DNA of 50,278 nucleotides from Oscillospiraceae bacterium (GCA_022508785.1 JAFLUN010000004.1:4034-54311); one strand, 5' to 3'. Positions 42,388 to 50,278 are shown, counted from the first letter of the stretch. The notes: generated by a model not told the origin, from the sequence alone. A program made the numbers and translations.

Positions 42388-44307
42388 TCAGCTCGCTTTA
42401 ATTTCTTCTGAGAGAGAGCCGACGGAAAGCGAATAGGTTTCGCCTTTAACTAAATCGGGAGTGCTCAGAATAACTACTTGAAATGAAAGCTCGGGGTTGT
42501 AAGAAATGAGCGTATTGCCCGATTTATCCTTTAACGTAATTTGTGTACCTGCGGCTTGATTGCCCACATTCACTGCCACAACACCTTGCTTGGAATCGCT
42601 GAAGGACTGCGCCATACCTGCCGCGCCCGTTCCGATAAACGTGCCGCCTGTAATTACACCGCTGACGTCATAATCCAAAGTGGCGGTGTCACCTTGCGTA
42701 GGTCCGCAGACGGTTATATTTCCGCCCGTTATCTCCAATGTGCCGTTTGCATCAATTCCGTCACCCGATGCTTTGACATATATCGTTCCGCCTGAAATTA
42801 CAATTGTGCCGTTGGAGGAAGAGCTTCCGCCGCCGGGTCCACCTTGACCTCCGGGACCTCCTTGACCTCCGCCGGGTCCGCCCTGACCGCCGGGTCCGCC
42901 CTGACCGCCTGGTCCACCCTGACCGCCGGGACCTCCCTGACCCCCGGGTCTGCCAAAGCTGTCATTCCCCCTCATTCCGCCAAAGCCGCTGGAATCCGTG
43001 CCGCCTGCAGCGTTAATGCCGTCATCCGTTGCAACGATTTTTATATTACCGCCTGCAATCTTGACATTGAGCGCTTCAAGTCCTTCGTAGCTTTCCGTAA
43101 TATTTATCGTTCCGGCGGTAATAGTCAGCGCTTCATCGGCGTGGAAGCCGTCATCCCCTGTTGCTATATTGAAGGTTCCGCCGTTGACAACGATAGTTCC
43201 GTTGGAATGAACGGCATCGTCTGCGCTGTCAACGGTGAATGTGCCGTCACTGATTAAAAGACTGCCTGCAACCTTTATACCCTTTATACTTGTTGAGCTG
43301 TCGGTAGTATTGGAAGAGGAATTAGAGGAAGGTCCTCTGTTTCCGCCCATAAATCCACCCATAAAACCGCCCCAAGAATCCGAGGTTTGCTTTGAGGCAT
43401 TGACGCTTCCTCCGCCCGATACTATATTGAAGCTTCCGCCCTCGATTTGCATAGTAGATTCAGCGCTTATGCCGTCTCCCTCGGCGGAAATGTCAAAGGT
43501 GCCGCTTGAAATATAAATATACCCAAGACTTTCGTCGTCGGAATTTTCCGAATGGATTCCGTCTTTGCCTGCATCTACAGTCAATGCAGTATTTGTAATT
43601 CTTATGCTGTCATTGGCGTCTAATCCGTGGGAAGCGGAATTGACGGTATAGGTTCCCCCTGCTAACACCAAATCGTCCTTGCACACTATTCCGTGACCTG
43701 CAGGTGAATTTACAGTAAGAGAGCCCGAACCGTTTAAGGTTAAATCGTCTTTAGCAAAAATTACTGCGTCAATGTTGTTTTCGTCAATTGCGGTAAAGGT
43801 TCCGCCGTTGGAAAGTGTATTTGTTGTGCCCTTTGCCAAAGTGACAAATGTCTTATCGGCATTTAATACGTATATCGGTGCAGAGGTTTCGCTGTTTATT
43901 GTAACTCCGTTTAAAATAAGCTGAGGTTTATCCTTATCCCCTGCGTTGACAATTATCATACCGTCATTAAGCGTTCCCGACAGAATATAGGTACCGTCAC
44001 CCGTTATGGTTGCCGTTGTGCCTGTTATTTGCACTGAGTTCGAGCTACAGGAAATGGAATTTCCGTTAAGCTTTATCTGTGTACCGTTGCTACCGTCTGC
44101 GTTCTCACTGCCTTCCGCTTTAAGATCACGGTTAGAAAACATATCGTCATCGGTTTTTGAAAAATCAACATCTACGGGTTCGGCGGTGTTGTTTTCATTG
44201 GAATTGTCCGCAAGTCCATTTTCACCGTTCTCTGTTCCCGTCTTGCCGCAGGCGGAAAATATAAGTAATATCGCCAAAATTATAGAAAACAACTTCATTT
44301 TTTTCAT
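42388..44307 (-). CDS. Large repetitive lipoprotein, carbohydrate-binding domain (DUF4353)-like, with collagen-like segment
   Basis: The protein starts with a lipoprotein signal (MKKMKLFSIILAILLIFSAC). The body is built of repeats such as GGTFNIATGDDGFHADEALT and GGTIYVKASGDGIDANGTLE, suggesting a right-handed beta-helix. It fits what I recall as the DUF4353 carbohydrate-binding domain-containing proteins. Near residues 450-495 a collagen-like GGPGGQ run interrupts it. The track adds 30 residues; ATG at 44307 follows GGAGAA and gives the signal peptide (639 aa). It is the last gene after the VTC and DUF4956 genes. Ligand unknown. Confidence 0.8.
   Translation of the reverse strand: MKKMKLFSIILAILLIFSACGKTGTENGENGLADNSNENNTAEPVDVDFSKTDDDMFSNRDLKAEGSENADGSNGTQIKLNGNSISCSSNSVQITGTTATITGDGTYILSGTLNDGMIIVNAGDKDKPQLILNGVTINSETSAPIYVLNADKTFVTLAKGTTNTLSNGGTFTAIDENNIDAVIFAKDDLTLNGSGSLTVNSPAGHGIVCKDDLVLAGGTYTVNSASHGLDANDSIRITNTALTVDAGKDGIHSENSDDESLGYIYISSGTFDISAEGDGISAESTMQIEGGSFNIVSGGGSVNASKQTSDSWGGFMGGFMGGNRGPSSNSSSNTTDSSTSIKGIKVAGSLLISDGTFTVDSADDAVHSNGTIVVNGGTFNIATGDDGFHADEALTITAGTINITESYEGLEALNVKIAGGNIKIVATDDGINAAGGTDSSGFGGMRGNDSFGRPGGQGGPGGQGGPGGQGGPGGQGGPGGGQGGPGGQGGPGGGSSSSNGTIVISGGTIYVKASGDGIDANGTLEITGGNITVCGPTQGDTATLDYDVSGVITGGTFIGTGAAGMAQSFSDSKQGVVAVNVGNQAAGTQITLKDKSGNTLISYNPELSFQVVILSTPDLVKGETYSLSVGSLSEEIKAS
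42829..42950. repeat. Collagen-like coding tandem repeat
   Basis: About seven imperfect copies of an 18-base unit (minus strand GGCGGTCAGGGCGGACCC) encode GGQGGP repeats in the lipoprotein. Copies differ by synonymous changes and one GGG insertion. Such tracts change length easily. Confidence 0.8.
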
Positions 44308-44320
44308 AGAAAAATTCTCC

Positions 44321-45016
44321 TTATAGCTCCGCAGTCGAATTATCCTGCTTTGAAACGGTGATTTCAAGATTTCCGTTTCTGCAGCGAATTTTGTCAATCA
44401 TTTCTTTTTCTTTTTTGGGATCTTTTAAAGAAATACTGTAAGTAAGACGGAACATACTGCCCATATTCGTGCTTTTTACACGCTCTAACTCATAGTCAGA
44501 GGTGTATTCGGAGAAAATATCGTCAAATACTTCTGAATAGTCTAAATCCTCGGGAATTGTAACATTTAAGGTTTTGTATTTTGCGGCATTTTTCTTTGTT
44601 CCGAAATCAAGATGACTGCAAAGTATGAACACGGCACACATAATGACCGTAAACAGAACGGAAAAGCCAAGATAACCCATACCTACTATAAGTCCGGTGC
44701 CCATTGCGAGAAACAGCGCACATATCTCCTTTGCCGTACCGGGAGCTGAGCGGAAGCGGACAAGCCCGAACGCTCCTGCAACTGCAACGCCCGTTCCGAT
44801 ATTTCCGTTAACCATCATAATGACAACGCACACAACGGCAGGCAGTACCGCAAGTGTTACAACAAAGCTCTTTGTGTATCTTGTTCGGTACATATAGGAA
44901 AGCGCCATAACAGCCCCCAGCACCAAAGAAAATCCAAGACACAAAAGAAAATTCGTAACGCTGATATGAGCGGCGGTTGCCGAGTCAAAAAGTCCTTTAA
45001 ATAATGAATCAAGCAT
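44321..45016 (-). CDS. DUF4956 family membrane protein
   Basis: The 231-residue protein has four or more membrane helices in its first 130 residues, including FLLCLGFSLVLGAVMALSY, SFVVTLAVLPAVVCVVIMMV and the loop VAVAGAFGLVRFRSAPGTAKE, which is the mark of DUF4956. A cytoplasmic C-terminal domain (about 145-231) follows. The function is not known; these genes commonly neighbour VTC-domain genes. It overlaps the VTC gene by 8 bases and has GGAGG before the ATG. It could be a channel or transporter that works with the VTC protein (inference). Confidence 0.85.
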   Translation of the reverse strand: MLDSLFKGLFDSATAAHISVTNFLLCLGFSLVLGAVMALSYMYRTRYTKSFVVTLAVLPAVVCVVIMMVNGNIGTGVAVAGAFGLVRFRSAPGTAKEICALFLAMGTGLIVGMGYLGFSVLFTVIMCAVFILCSHLDFGTKKNAAKYKTLNVTIPEDLDYSEVFDDIFSEYTSDYELERVKSTNMGSMFRLTYSISLKDPKKEKEMIDKIRCRNGNLEITVSKQDNSTAEL

Positions 45017-45731
45017 ATTTCTTTTCCTCCTGATGTTGCTTGTTGTAAATCAATTTTTCATAAGCCGTTCCGTATTTTGAAAACGAGGTTTTGTATATTT
45101 TCTCTTCCGATAAAAAATGCGCCATCCATATTGGAATCCCTCCCGAGCATTTAATTTCCATAAGAATTTTACCATCATCGAGTATCGGAGTGCCCCACAC
45201 GTCAGCTTCAAGGGACAGGTCTTCCTCGCGGCACAGAATCGTATCGTCAAAGGTAACGCGAAAATCGTCGCCGTTTAAGGAGTAAAATGCCTCTCGCTCG
45301 TATGAGAGAAACGCCACGGGGTGCAGAGTTTTGTAATAGGACAGAAAATAATCAATTTCATTTGAAATCTGTGTTTGCTTTTTAAAGGAATACCTGCCCT
45401 GCACCCAATTCATCGCCGATTCTTCGGAAAGAGATATACGCCTTTTGTAAACAATGGAATCGTATTTCTTTTTTACTTCAACGAACACCGTGCTTTGAGG
45501 CTTTGCGCGGTTATAACTTCTTATGCGAAGCTTTTCTTTATATGTCGGTTTTTCAATAGATCTTCTGATAAGCCTGTAATTATCCGTGTCAAAATAAATA
45601 TTTCGGATAACCGTTCTCCCGTATTGATCTAACGCCATATACGGCTCCATTACTTTGAGCATCTTTTCTTTTTGCTCTTCCGTGATAATGTATTTCAGCT
45701 CGTAACGCTTAAAAACTGTTTGGTAAGCCAA
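45009..45731 (-). CDS. VTC-domain protein (polyphosphate polymerase-like, CYTH/TTM fold)
   Basis: The 240-residue soluble protein has the VTC pattern: FKRYELKYIITEEQ at the start, the basic strands YKEKLRIRSYN and VFVEVKKKYDSIVYKRRI, and LMEIKCSGGIP near the end. These are the basic and acidic residues that line the tunnel of the TTM fold. In yeast Vtc4 this domain makes polyphosphate; bacterial copies are untested in most cases. The start is TTG with AAAGGGG upstream. It leads an operon with DUF4956 and lipoprotein genes, opposite a two-component system. Confidence 0.85.
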   Translation of the reverse strand: MAYQTVFKRYELKYIITEEQKEKMLKVMEPYMALDQYGRTVIRNIYFDTDNYRLIRRSIEKPTYKEKLRIRSYNRAKPQSTVFVEVKKKYDSIVYKRRISLSEESAMNWVQGRYSFKKQTQISNEIDYFLSYYKTLHPVAFLSYEREAFYSLNGDDFRVTFDDTILCREEDLSLEADVWGTPILDDGKILMEIKCSGGIPIWMAHFLSEEKIYKTSFSKYGTAYEKLIYNKQHQEEKKYA

Positions 45732-45910
45732 TTACAACGCCCCTTTCATAAGGGAATATAATCTTTGAAACTTAATTCAAACTAAAAATTCAAAAAAATA
45801 TTTTAAAATTTATTTTATAATTTTTAAGCTTCAGTTAATGTTTTGCTGATAACCTATTTATAAATTAAAAAGTCTATGGTAAAATTGATAATCGGAAAGG
45901 ATTGGTATAT
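45732..45910. promoter_or_regulatory. Divergent intergenic region, VTC operon versus two-component system
   Basis: This 179-base AT-rich gap must hold both promoters. On the plus strand an extended -10 TGGTAAAAT (45877-45885) lies 25 bases before the regulator start, with a poor -35. On the minus strand TATATT about 30 bases before the VTC TTG is possible, but no good -35 was seen. No perfect operator-like repeat was recognised. Confidence 0.4.
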
Positions 45911-46582
45911 TTGAGAATTTTACTTGCCGAAGATGAACGCCCTCTTGCGAGAGCACTTTTAAAAATCTTTGAAAAAAGCAATTACTCCGCCGATGCGGTA
46001 CACAACGGCGAAGATGCTTTGGCGTATATTGAATCCGGCAATTATGATGTTGCCGTTTTAGATATAATGATGCCGAAAATGGACGGAATAACCGTGCTAA
46101 AGAATGTGAGAGCGCAAGGAAATTCAATTCCCATACTCATTCTTACGGCAAAATCCGAAATTGACGACAAGGTGCTGGGTCTTGACAGCGGAGCAAATTA
46201 CTATCTTACAAAGCCCTTTGATTCAAAGGAACTGCTGGCCTCTATCCGCGCTATAACCAGAAGCGGAACTGCGGCAGATTCAAAGCTCACTTTCGGAAAT
46301 ATCACCCTTGACAGGGCTACTTATGAATTATCATCGGCAACGGGCAGTTTCCGCTTGGCAAACCGTGAATTTCAAATGATGGAGATGTTTATGTCGAATC
46401 CGCACCGTATTATCCCTGCCGAACGCTTTATGGAAAACATTTGGGGCTTTGACAGCGAGGCGGATATAAGCGTTGTTTGGGTATATATTTCATATCTTCG
46501 CAAAAAGCTGACGGCGCTGGAGGCAAATATTCAAATTAAAGCGTCAAGAAATGCCGGGTATTCGCTGGAGGAATTAGCGTGA
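45911..46582 (+). CDS. OmpR/PhoB-family response regulator
   Basis: The protein begins MRILLAEDERPLARALLKIF; the acidic pair, phospho-acceptor Asp (AVLDIMMPKMDG), LTAK and KPFD of the receiver are intact (about 1-115). A winged-helix DNA-binding domain follows (NREFQMMEMFMSNPHRIIPAE, WVYISYLRKKL). The track begins at 45902, but the TTG at 45911 gives the classic MRILLAEDE start and better spacing from GGAAAGG (223 aa). The TGA stop lies inside a perfect 10-bp hairpin. Its partner kinase follows after 138 bases. Confidence 0.93.
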   Translation: MRILLAEDERPLARALLKIFEKSNYSADAVHNGEDALAYIESGNYDVAVLDIMMPKMDGITVLKNVRAQGNSIPILILTAKSEIDDKVLGLDSGANYYLTKPFDSKELLASIRAITRSGTAADSKLTFGNITLDRATYELSSATGSFRLANREFQMMEMFMSNPHRIIPAERFMENIWGFDSEADISVVWVYISYLRKKLTALEANIQIKASRNAGYSLEELA

Positions 46583-46729
46583 AAAATCACGCTAATGAAT
46601 TGTATGTCCCTCAAAATTTGTATAAGACAAATTTTGAGATGGACGAAATTACCATCACGTCTTGTCCGGCTACGCAAGAATTAAAAGTGATGTTCAAAAC
46701 TATTTGTAGCCGGAAAGACTATGGTAATT
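46573..46729 (+). repeat. Three successive inverted repeats between response regulator and kinase genes
   Basis: First, ATTAGCGTGA-AAAA-TCACGCTAAT (46573-46596) includes the regulator stop codon. Second, GTCC-CTCAAAATTTG / CAAATTTTGAG-AT-GGAC (46606-46644). Third, AATTACCAT, GTCTT and TCCGGCTAC (46647-46673) pair with GTAGCCGGA, AAGAC and ATGGTAATT (46706-46729): 23 base pairs that include the kinase ATG and its GGAAAG site. No T tract follows any of them. Confidence 0.75.
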
Positions 46730-47962
46730 ATTATGATACGAAAGCTTAAAATAAAATTTATAGTTTTATCTACGATTTCCATTTTTTTGCTTCTCTTGAC
46801 CGTTGTATTCGGAATGAATGTGCTCAATTATAATTCAGTCGTCAGAGAGGCTGATAATACCTTGTCACTGCTTTCACAGAACAAAGGCGTTTTTCCCGAC
46901 TTTGAAGGCAACAGGGGTGACCGCCTTCCGCCTCATATGTCCCCTGAGTTACCCTTTGAATCAAGGTATTTTTCCGTTCTCTTTAATGACAGCGGTGAGG
47001 TTATGTGGGTAGATACCGGCAAAATTTTCTCGGTAGATGCTGACAGCGCCGTTGAATATGCCAATAGCGTTATGGAAAAGGACAGCGAACGGGGATTTAT
47101 CGGAGAGTTTAGGTATACACGCACGGCTGAGGGCGACGGTGTGCGAGTTACTTTTCTTGACTGCGGTCGGCAGTTAAACTCTTATTACAGATTTTTAATA
47201 ATAAGCATTATTATGGCTTTGGCAGGATTTATAATCGTCTTTTTGGTAATTTCATTCTTCTCGGGTAAATTTATCCGCCCAATTTCGGAAAGCTATGAAA
47301 AGCAGAAGCGGTTTATTACGGATGCAGGACACGAAATAAAAACGCCTTTAACCATTATCAATGCCAATGTTGATGTTTTGGAAATGGATATGGGCAAAAA
47401 TGAATGTTTAGAGGACATTCGTCAGCAGGCGGAACGCCTTACTGTTCTTACAAATGATTTGGTATATTTGGCACGCATGGAAGAGGCGGAAAACACTCTT
47501 CAAATGATTGAATTTCCCGTTTCCGAGGTAGTGTCAGAGACGGCAGAGCCCTTTAAGACGCTTTCCGCAACGCAAGGCAAGGAATTTATATGTAATGTTC
47601 AGCCGATGCTGTCTATGCGCGGAAATTACAAGGCGATTCAGCAGTTGGTGTCAATCCTTATGGACAACGCTTTGAAATATTCCCCCTCAGGCGGAACGGT
47701 GGCGCTTGATTTCGCACGGCAAAACAAAAATCTTGTTTTAACGGTATCTAATACGACGGATTCTGTAATTACAGCCGAAAATCTTAATCATATATTTGAT
47801 AGGTTTTACCGAACCGACCCCTCCCGCAATTCAGAAACAGGCGGTCACGGCATAGGGCTTTCGGTAGCAAAGGCTATAGTTACGGCACACGGCGGTAAAA
47901 TCAGCGCTTCTGTTAAGGACGGAAACGCCTTCCAAATCACCGCAGTATTGCCTGTTCAATAA
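46721..47962 (+). CDS. Sensor histidine kinase
   Basis: The 413-residue kinase has a first membrane helix (about 12-32), an outer domain (about 35-150), a second helix (FLIISIIMALAGFIIVFLVISFF), HisKA with the phospho-accepting His (DAGHEIKTPLTIINANV) and a HATPase domain with N-box DNALKYS and G-box GGHGIGLSVAKAI. It should phosphorylate the adjacent OmpR-type regulator. The ATG at 46721 and the nearby GGAAAG lie in one arm of a long inverted repeat; an alternative ATG at 46733 lacks a site. Signal unknown; a link to the divergent VTC operon is inferred from position only. Confidence 0.92.
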   Translation: MVIIMIRKLKIKFIVLSTISIFLLLLTVVFGMNVLNYNSVVREADNTLSLLSQNKGVFPDFEGNRGDRLPPHMSPELPFESRYFSVLFNDSGEVMWVDTGKIFSVDADSAVEYANSVMEKDSERGFIGEFRYTRTAEGDGVRVTFLDCGRQLNSYYRFLIISIIMALAGFIIVFLVISFFSGKFIRPISESYEKQKRFITDAGHEIKTPLTIINANVDVLEMDMGKNECLEDIRQQAERLTVLTNDLVYLARMEEAENTLQMIEFPVSEVVSETAEPFKTLSATQGKEFICNVQPMLSMRGNYKAIQQLVSILMDNALKYSPSGGTVALDFARQNKNLVLTVSNTTDSVITAENLNHIFDRFYRTDPSRNSETGGHGIGLSVAKAIVTAHGGKISASVKDGNAFQITAVLPVQ

Positions 47963-47979
47963 AACGAATAATATTATAC

Positions 47980-48025
47980 AAAAAGAGCATAGTTTGTTGA
48001 TACAAACTATGCTCAATGTTTTTTT
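47980..48025. terminator. Bidirectional intrinsic terminator
   Basis: GAGCATAGTTTG and CAAACTATGCTC form a perfect 12-bp stem with a 6-base loop. On the plus strand TTTTTTT follows (kinase end); on the minus strand TTTTTG follows (metallophosphoesterase end). Confidence 0.88.
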
Positions 48026-48092
48026 AACAAATATTATTCCAATAAAATACGGAAAAATAGATAGAAAACCAACATATAGATGAAATCGCTAT

Positions 48093-50009
48093 TTAATCAT
48101 CTATACTCAACACTTCTAAAAGTAAATCTTCATTCCAATCTCGAAGAATGTGTTTTGTAAAGAGCCGTTGAAGTTGATTCATTCGATTAGAGAATGGATA
48201 TATGCTGTTTTTAACATCAATCCGAATCATATCGCTCATTATGTTAATATTGTTAGATAGTGTAGATAGTTCTTGCGAAGAACACAAATGTTTTCTGTAC
48301 GATTCGACCAATTCGGGGCAATTGGCATCCAATAATCCCGCTAAATCATTGTATTCTTGTATAATGCCAAACATGGGAGAAAAATAATATGTAATCTTTT
48401 TATCAAAAGGATTCAGTGAGACATGGTTGAAGAAATCAACATCAATAATAGCTCCATGTATGCGACCGCTTCCACCAAAAGATTTTATTGCACTTGATAT
48501 TTTCTCCTGCGCCGCCCTATATGGTTCAAGTCGCTGGATGTAAATGTTGATCATTCGCAGAAAATCATTTTGAAATTTTGTAATATCTGTGCATTTACTG
48601 ACAGTTCGAATACTTCCGCCAATACAGATGTAAGTTGCCTTTCGACCAATAAGAAAAAATCCATAATACCCTTTTTCTTTAATCACATATAAACGAGCAC
48701 CATACTGCTCAATTTGGTGTTTAATCGTACCACAACCCTTTATCCATTCATCTGTGAACGAGTAAAACTGCATATATTCCCTAGTAGTTGTCTCATATAC
48801 GCCATCAGGCAAAGAAGCATATGGGTTGAAGTCTTTGTGCAGAAGTGCTTTCTTAAAAATAATCTTTTTATTTTTATAGCCAATCTGATTGTCTGAAATA
48901 ATCTGAGCATTATTTTCATCAATCAAATATCTTATATTTCTATGGGTGTGTCCTGAAAAATACGCACAGTTGCAATCCTCTACTGGCTTAGATTTCCAAT
49001 CCATCAAAGGATTATGTGTCAAGACTATCAGATAGCATTGTTTTTTCTTTGCTATCTGGATAGCATTCTCATACTCTTTCATCCACTTTTTAGTTTCTTC
49101 AATTTCCTCTTGTCTCGTCAAAGCACCTTGATAAATTCCATCATCAGCATTAAACTGTAAGTTCTGACCTGCGAATCCAACACCACCAACAATTACTGCA
49201 TTATGGTAAAAACTCATTTGACTGTCATATAGCTCCGAATCCTCTTGAATGTCCTTTGCAGGAAATTGGCTTCCATAGAGCCATTGAGCCTTATTATTGT
49301 GAAGAAAACAGATACCAAGTCGGCAAAATAACTCACGATAAGCATTTACACATGAAACAACGGAATCAAAATCCCAAAATTCATGATTTCCTAATATAGC
49401 ATAAATACTACGTTTTTTGATTGTACGGCTATTCTGTCGCCTATGATATTCCTTTATATTATATTCCAAATATGATATGTCTTTTTTTAGTTCGATTATA
49501 TCTTCTGGAAAATCAGTATTGGCACACTCATTAGGGTGTGCTTCCATCCACTTATCTACTGCATATTTTCGCTCCTCTAAATCCGCAACTATGCTTTCAT
49601 ATTTCAACTTTGCCAGATAATCCCAATGTTCAACAAACTCCTTAAAAAACATCTCTGCAATTGGAAATGACGAAGATATATCTCCACCAAAGAGAACGAT
49701 GGGATTCTTAAACATATTGACATCAATAAGAAAATCACCTTCAAACAATCCATGCACAATTGAGTGGATATATGTTACAACATCTTCATCAGTAGCACCA
49801 TTTGGAAAAGCATATAGTATATGATGAACTAAATGAATATCACTTATGTAATATATAGTACTATCAAACCTACTAAAAGATTCTGTGTTTTCTATGGTAG
49901 CAAGTGTTAATGAATTGTTTTCATTTTCAATCAATGATGAGTAAGATCCCTGTTCATTTGAAATTGATAATGATTTTGAAAATTGAAGACACTTATCATA
50001 CAAATCCAT
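48093..50009 (-). CDS. Metallophosphoesterase with large unrecognised C-terminal region
   Basis: The N-terminal half carries all calcineurin-like motifs in order: ISDIHLVHH, LFGGDISS, ILGNHEFWD, LTHNPL and FSGHTHRN (about residues 55-370). A helical insert (about 140-195) splits the domain. The last ~250 residues, with TTREYMQFYSFTDEWIKG and IDVDFFNHVSLNPFDKKITYYF, match nothing I recognise. There is no signal peptide or membrane helix, so it should be cytoplasmic. The track start lies 7 bases after the -10; the ATG at 50009 follows GAGGTGAG and is used (638 aa). The gene is visibly richer in A/T and in ATA/AGA codons than its neighbours, and stands alone beside a tRNA gene, which suggests acquisition. 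Confidence 0.85.
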   Translation of the reverse strand: MDLYDKCLQFSKSLSISNEQGSYSSLIENENNSLTLATIENTESFSRFDSTIYYISDIHLVHHILYAFPNGATDEDVVTYIHSIVHGLFEGDFLIDVNMFKNPIVLFGGDISSSFPIAEMFFKEFVEHWDYLAKLKYESIVADLEERKYAVDKWMEAHPNECANTDFPEDIIELKKDISYLEYNIKEYHRRQNSRTIKKRSIYAILGNHEFWDFDSVVSCVNAYRELFCRLGICFLHNNKAQWLYGSQFPAKDIQEDSELYDSQMSFYHNAVIVGGVGFAGQNLQFNADDGIYQGALTRQEEIEETKKWMKEYENAIQIAKKKQCYLIVLTHNPLMDWKSKPVEDCNCAYFSGHTHRNIRYLIDENNAQIISDNQIGYKNKKIIFKKALLHKDFNPYASLPDGVYETTTREYMQFYSFTDEWIKGCGTIKHQIEQYGARLYVIKEKGYYGFFLIGRKATYICIGGSIRTVSKCTDITKFQNDFLRMINIYIQRLEPYRAAQEKISSAIKSFGGSGRIHGAIIDVDFFNHVSLNPFDKKITYYFSPMFGIIQEYNDLAGLLDANCPELVESYRKHLCSSQELSTLSNNINIMSDMIRIDVKNSIYPFSNRMNQLQRLFTKHILRDWNEDLLLEVLSIDD

Positions 50010-50054
50010 ACAACTCACCTCTTTGTCCACATTATTAACAAGATGCATGACAAT

Positions 50055-50083
50055 ATTGTATCAAAACAAAAGTAAAATGTCTA
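50055..50083 (-). promoter_or_regulatory. Promoter of the metallophosphoesterase gene
   Basis: TAGACA, 17 bases, TACAAT on the minus strand. It shares 30 of 36 bases with the pncB promoter block. Confidence 0.7.
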
Positions 50084-50190
50084 TAAACATCTATAAATTA
50101 AAATAAGCAAAATACCCTTGTCACTATTACCTTGTTACTTTCAAAAGTTGACCAAAATAGAAAGTGAAAATTTAACAGTGAATAATTAAG

Positions 50191-50228
50191 AAAAAACGAC
50201 AAGTCTCTCACAAGTCTTGTCGTTTTTT
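50191..50228 (-). terminator. Intrinsic terminator of the tRNA-Tyr transcript
   Basis: AAAAAACGACAAG and CTTGTCGTTTTTT form a perfect 13-bp inverted repeat immediately after the CCA end of the tRNA gene on the minus strand. Confidence 0.88.
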
Positions 50229-50278
50229 GGTGGGCAGGGGTGGATTCGAACCACCGAAGTCGTCGACGGCAGATTTAC
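50228..50278 (-). tRNA. tRNA-Tyr (GTA), 3' part, cut by window edge
   Basis: On the minus strand the sequence begins GTAAATCTGCCG, which fits anticodon GTA and the 3' side of its stem. It continues with a long variable arm, the T arm GGTGG-TTCGAAT-CCACC, the acceptor strand CCTGCCC, a discriminator A and an encoded CCA. The long variable arm and GTA fit tRNA-Tyr; the 5' half is outside the window. Confidence 0.85.

Noticed and set aside
42829-42950. Short tandem repeats resembling a small CRISPR array
   Set aside because: The unit is 18 bases without spacers, in frame, and encodes GGQGGP; no cas genes are present.
50010-50278. Integration (att) site at the tRNA-Tyr 3' end
   Set aside because: No second copy of the tRNA 3' end and no integrase or mobility gene was found in the window.

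Overview
The window reads as a chromosome segment of an anaerobic Firmicute of the class Clostridia, most likely in the Oscillospirales/Ruminococcaceae area. This is inferred from gene order and protein character; no database was searched. The evidence is a Firmicutes-type cell-division/cell-wall (dcw) cluster, the sporulation-associated genes yqfC, yqfD and ylbJ, the order yqfC-yqfD-phoH-ybeY-dgkA-era-yqzL-recO, and frequent TTG/GTG starts with strong GGAGG ribosome binding sites. MurE carries the DNPR motif of meso-diaminopimelate ligases. Nearly every gene lies on the minus strand, so transcription mostly runs from high to low coordinates.

Layout, low to high coordinate. 1-3901: an envelope module, ftsE-ftsX, a coiled-coil LytM (M23) protein and the N-terminal part of an S41/Ctp protease. 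4134-5219: a CdaR/PucR-type regulator. 5404-10853: uvrC, a HAD phosphatase, rsmD, coaD, a coiled-coil protein, a DUF4830 protein and an RsuA-type pseudouridine synthase. 10919-12263: HPr and a polysaccharide deacetylase. 12343-15913: the ylxM-ffh-rpsP-khpA-rimM-trmD translation/secretion operon, with an intrinsic terminator inside it. 16007-24550: a lipoprotein, mutS2, recO, a small yqzL gene missing from the ORF track, era, dgkA, a 280-bp inverted-repeat element, ybeY, phoH, yqfD and yqfC. 24623-25961 (+): ylbJ and a small four-cysteine protein.

26039-40031 is the dcw cluster: mraZ, rsmH, ftsL, a SpoVD/PBP2x-type PASTA transpeptidase, murE, murF, mraY, ftsW, murG, murA, ftsQ and ftsZ. murD, murC, ftsA and ddl are absent. 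It starts at a near-consensus promoter followed by GTGG repeats that fit MraZ operators. Then come pncB-ppa (40271-42257).

42388-47962 is the most distinctive accessory region. Three minus-strand genes encode a VTC/CYTH-fold protein, a DUF4956 membrane protein and a large beta-helix-like lipoprotein with a collagen-like (GGPGGQ)n segment. Divergently on the plus strand lies an OmpR-type response regulator and sensor kinase pair, whose junction is filled with three successive inverted repeats; the last pairs with the ribosome binding site and start codon of the kinase gene. This could be a regulated envelope system.

48093-50009 encodes an AT-rich, isolated 638-residue protein with an N-terminal metallophosphoesterase domain and an unrecognised C-terminal part. 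Its promoter matches the pncB promoter at 30 of 36 positions. The window ends in the 3' part of a tRNA-Tyr gene. No CRISPR array, transposase, integrase or rRNA gene was seen. No gene-free stretch exceeds 300 bases; the longest (21246-21536) is the inverted-repeat element.
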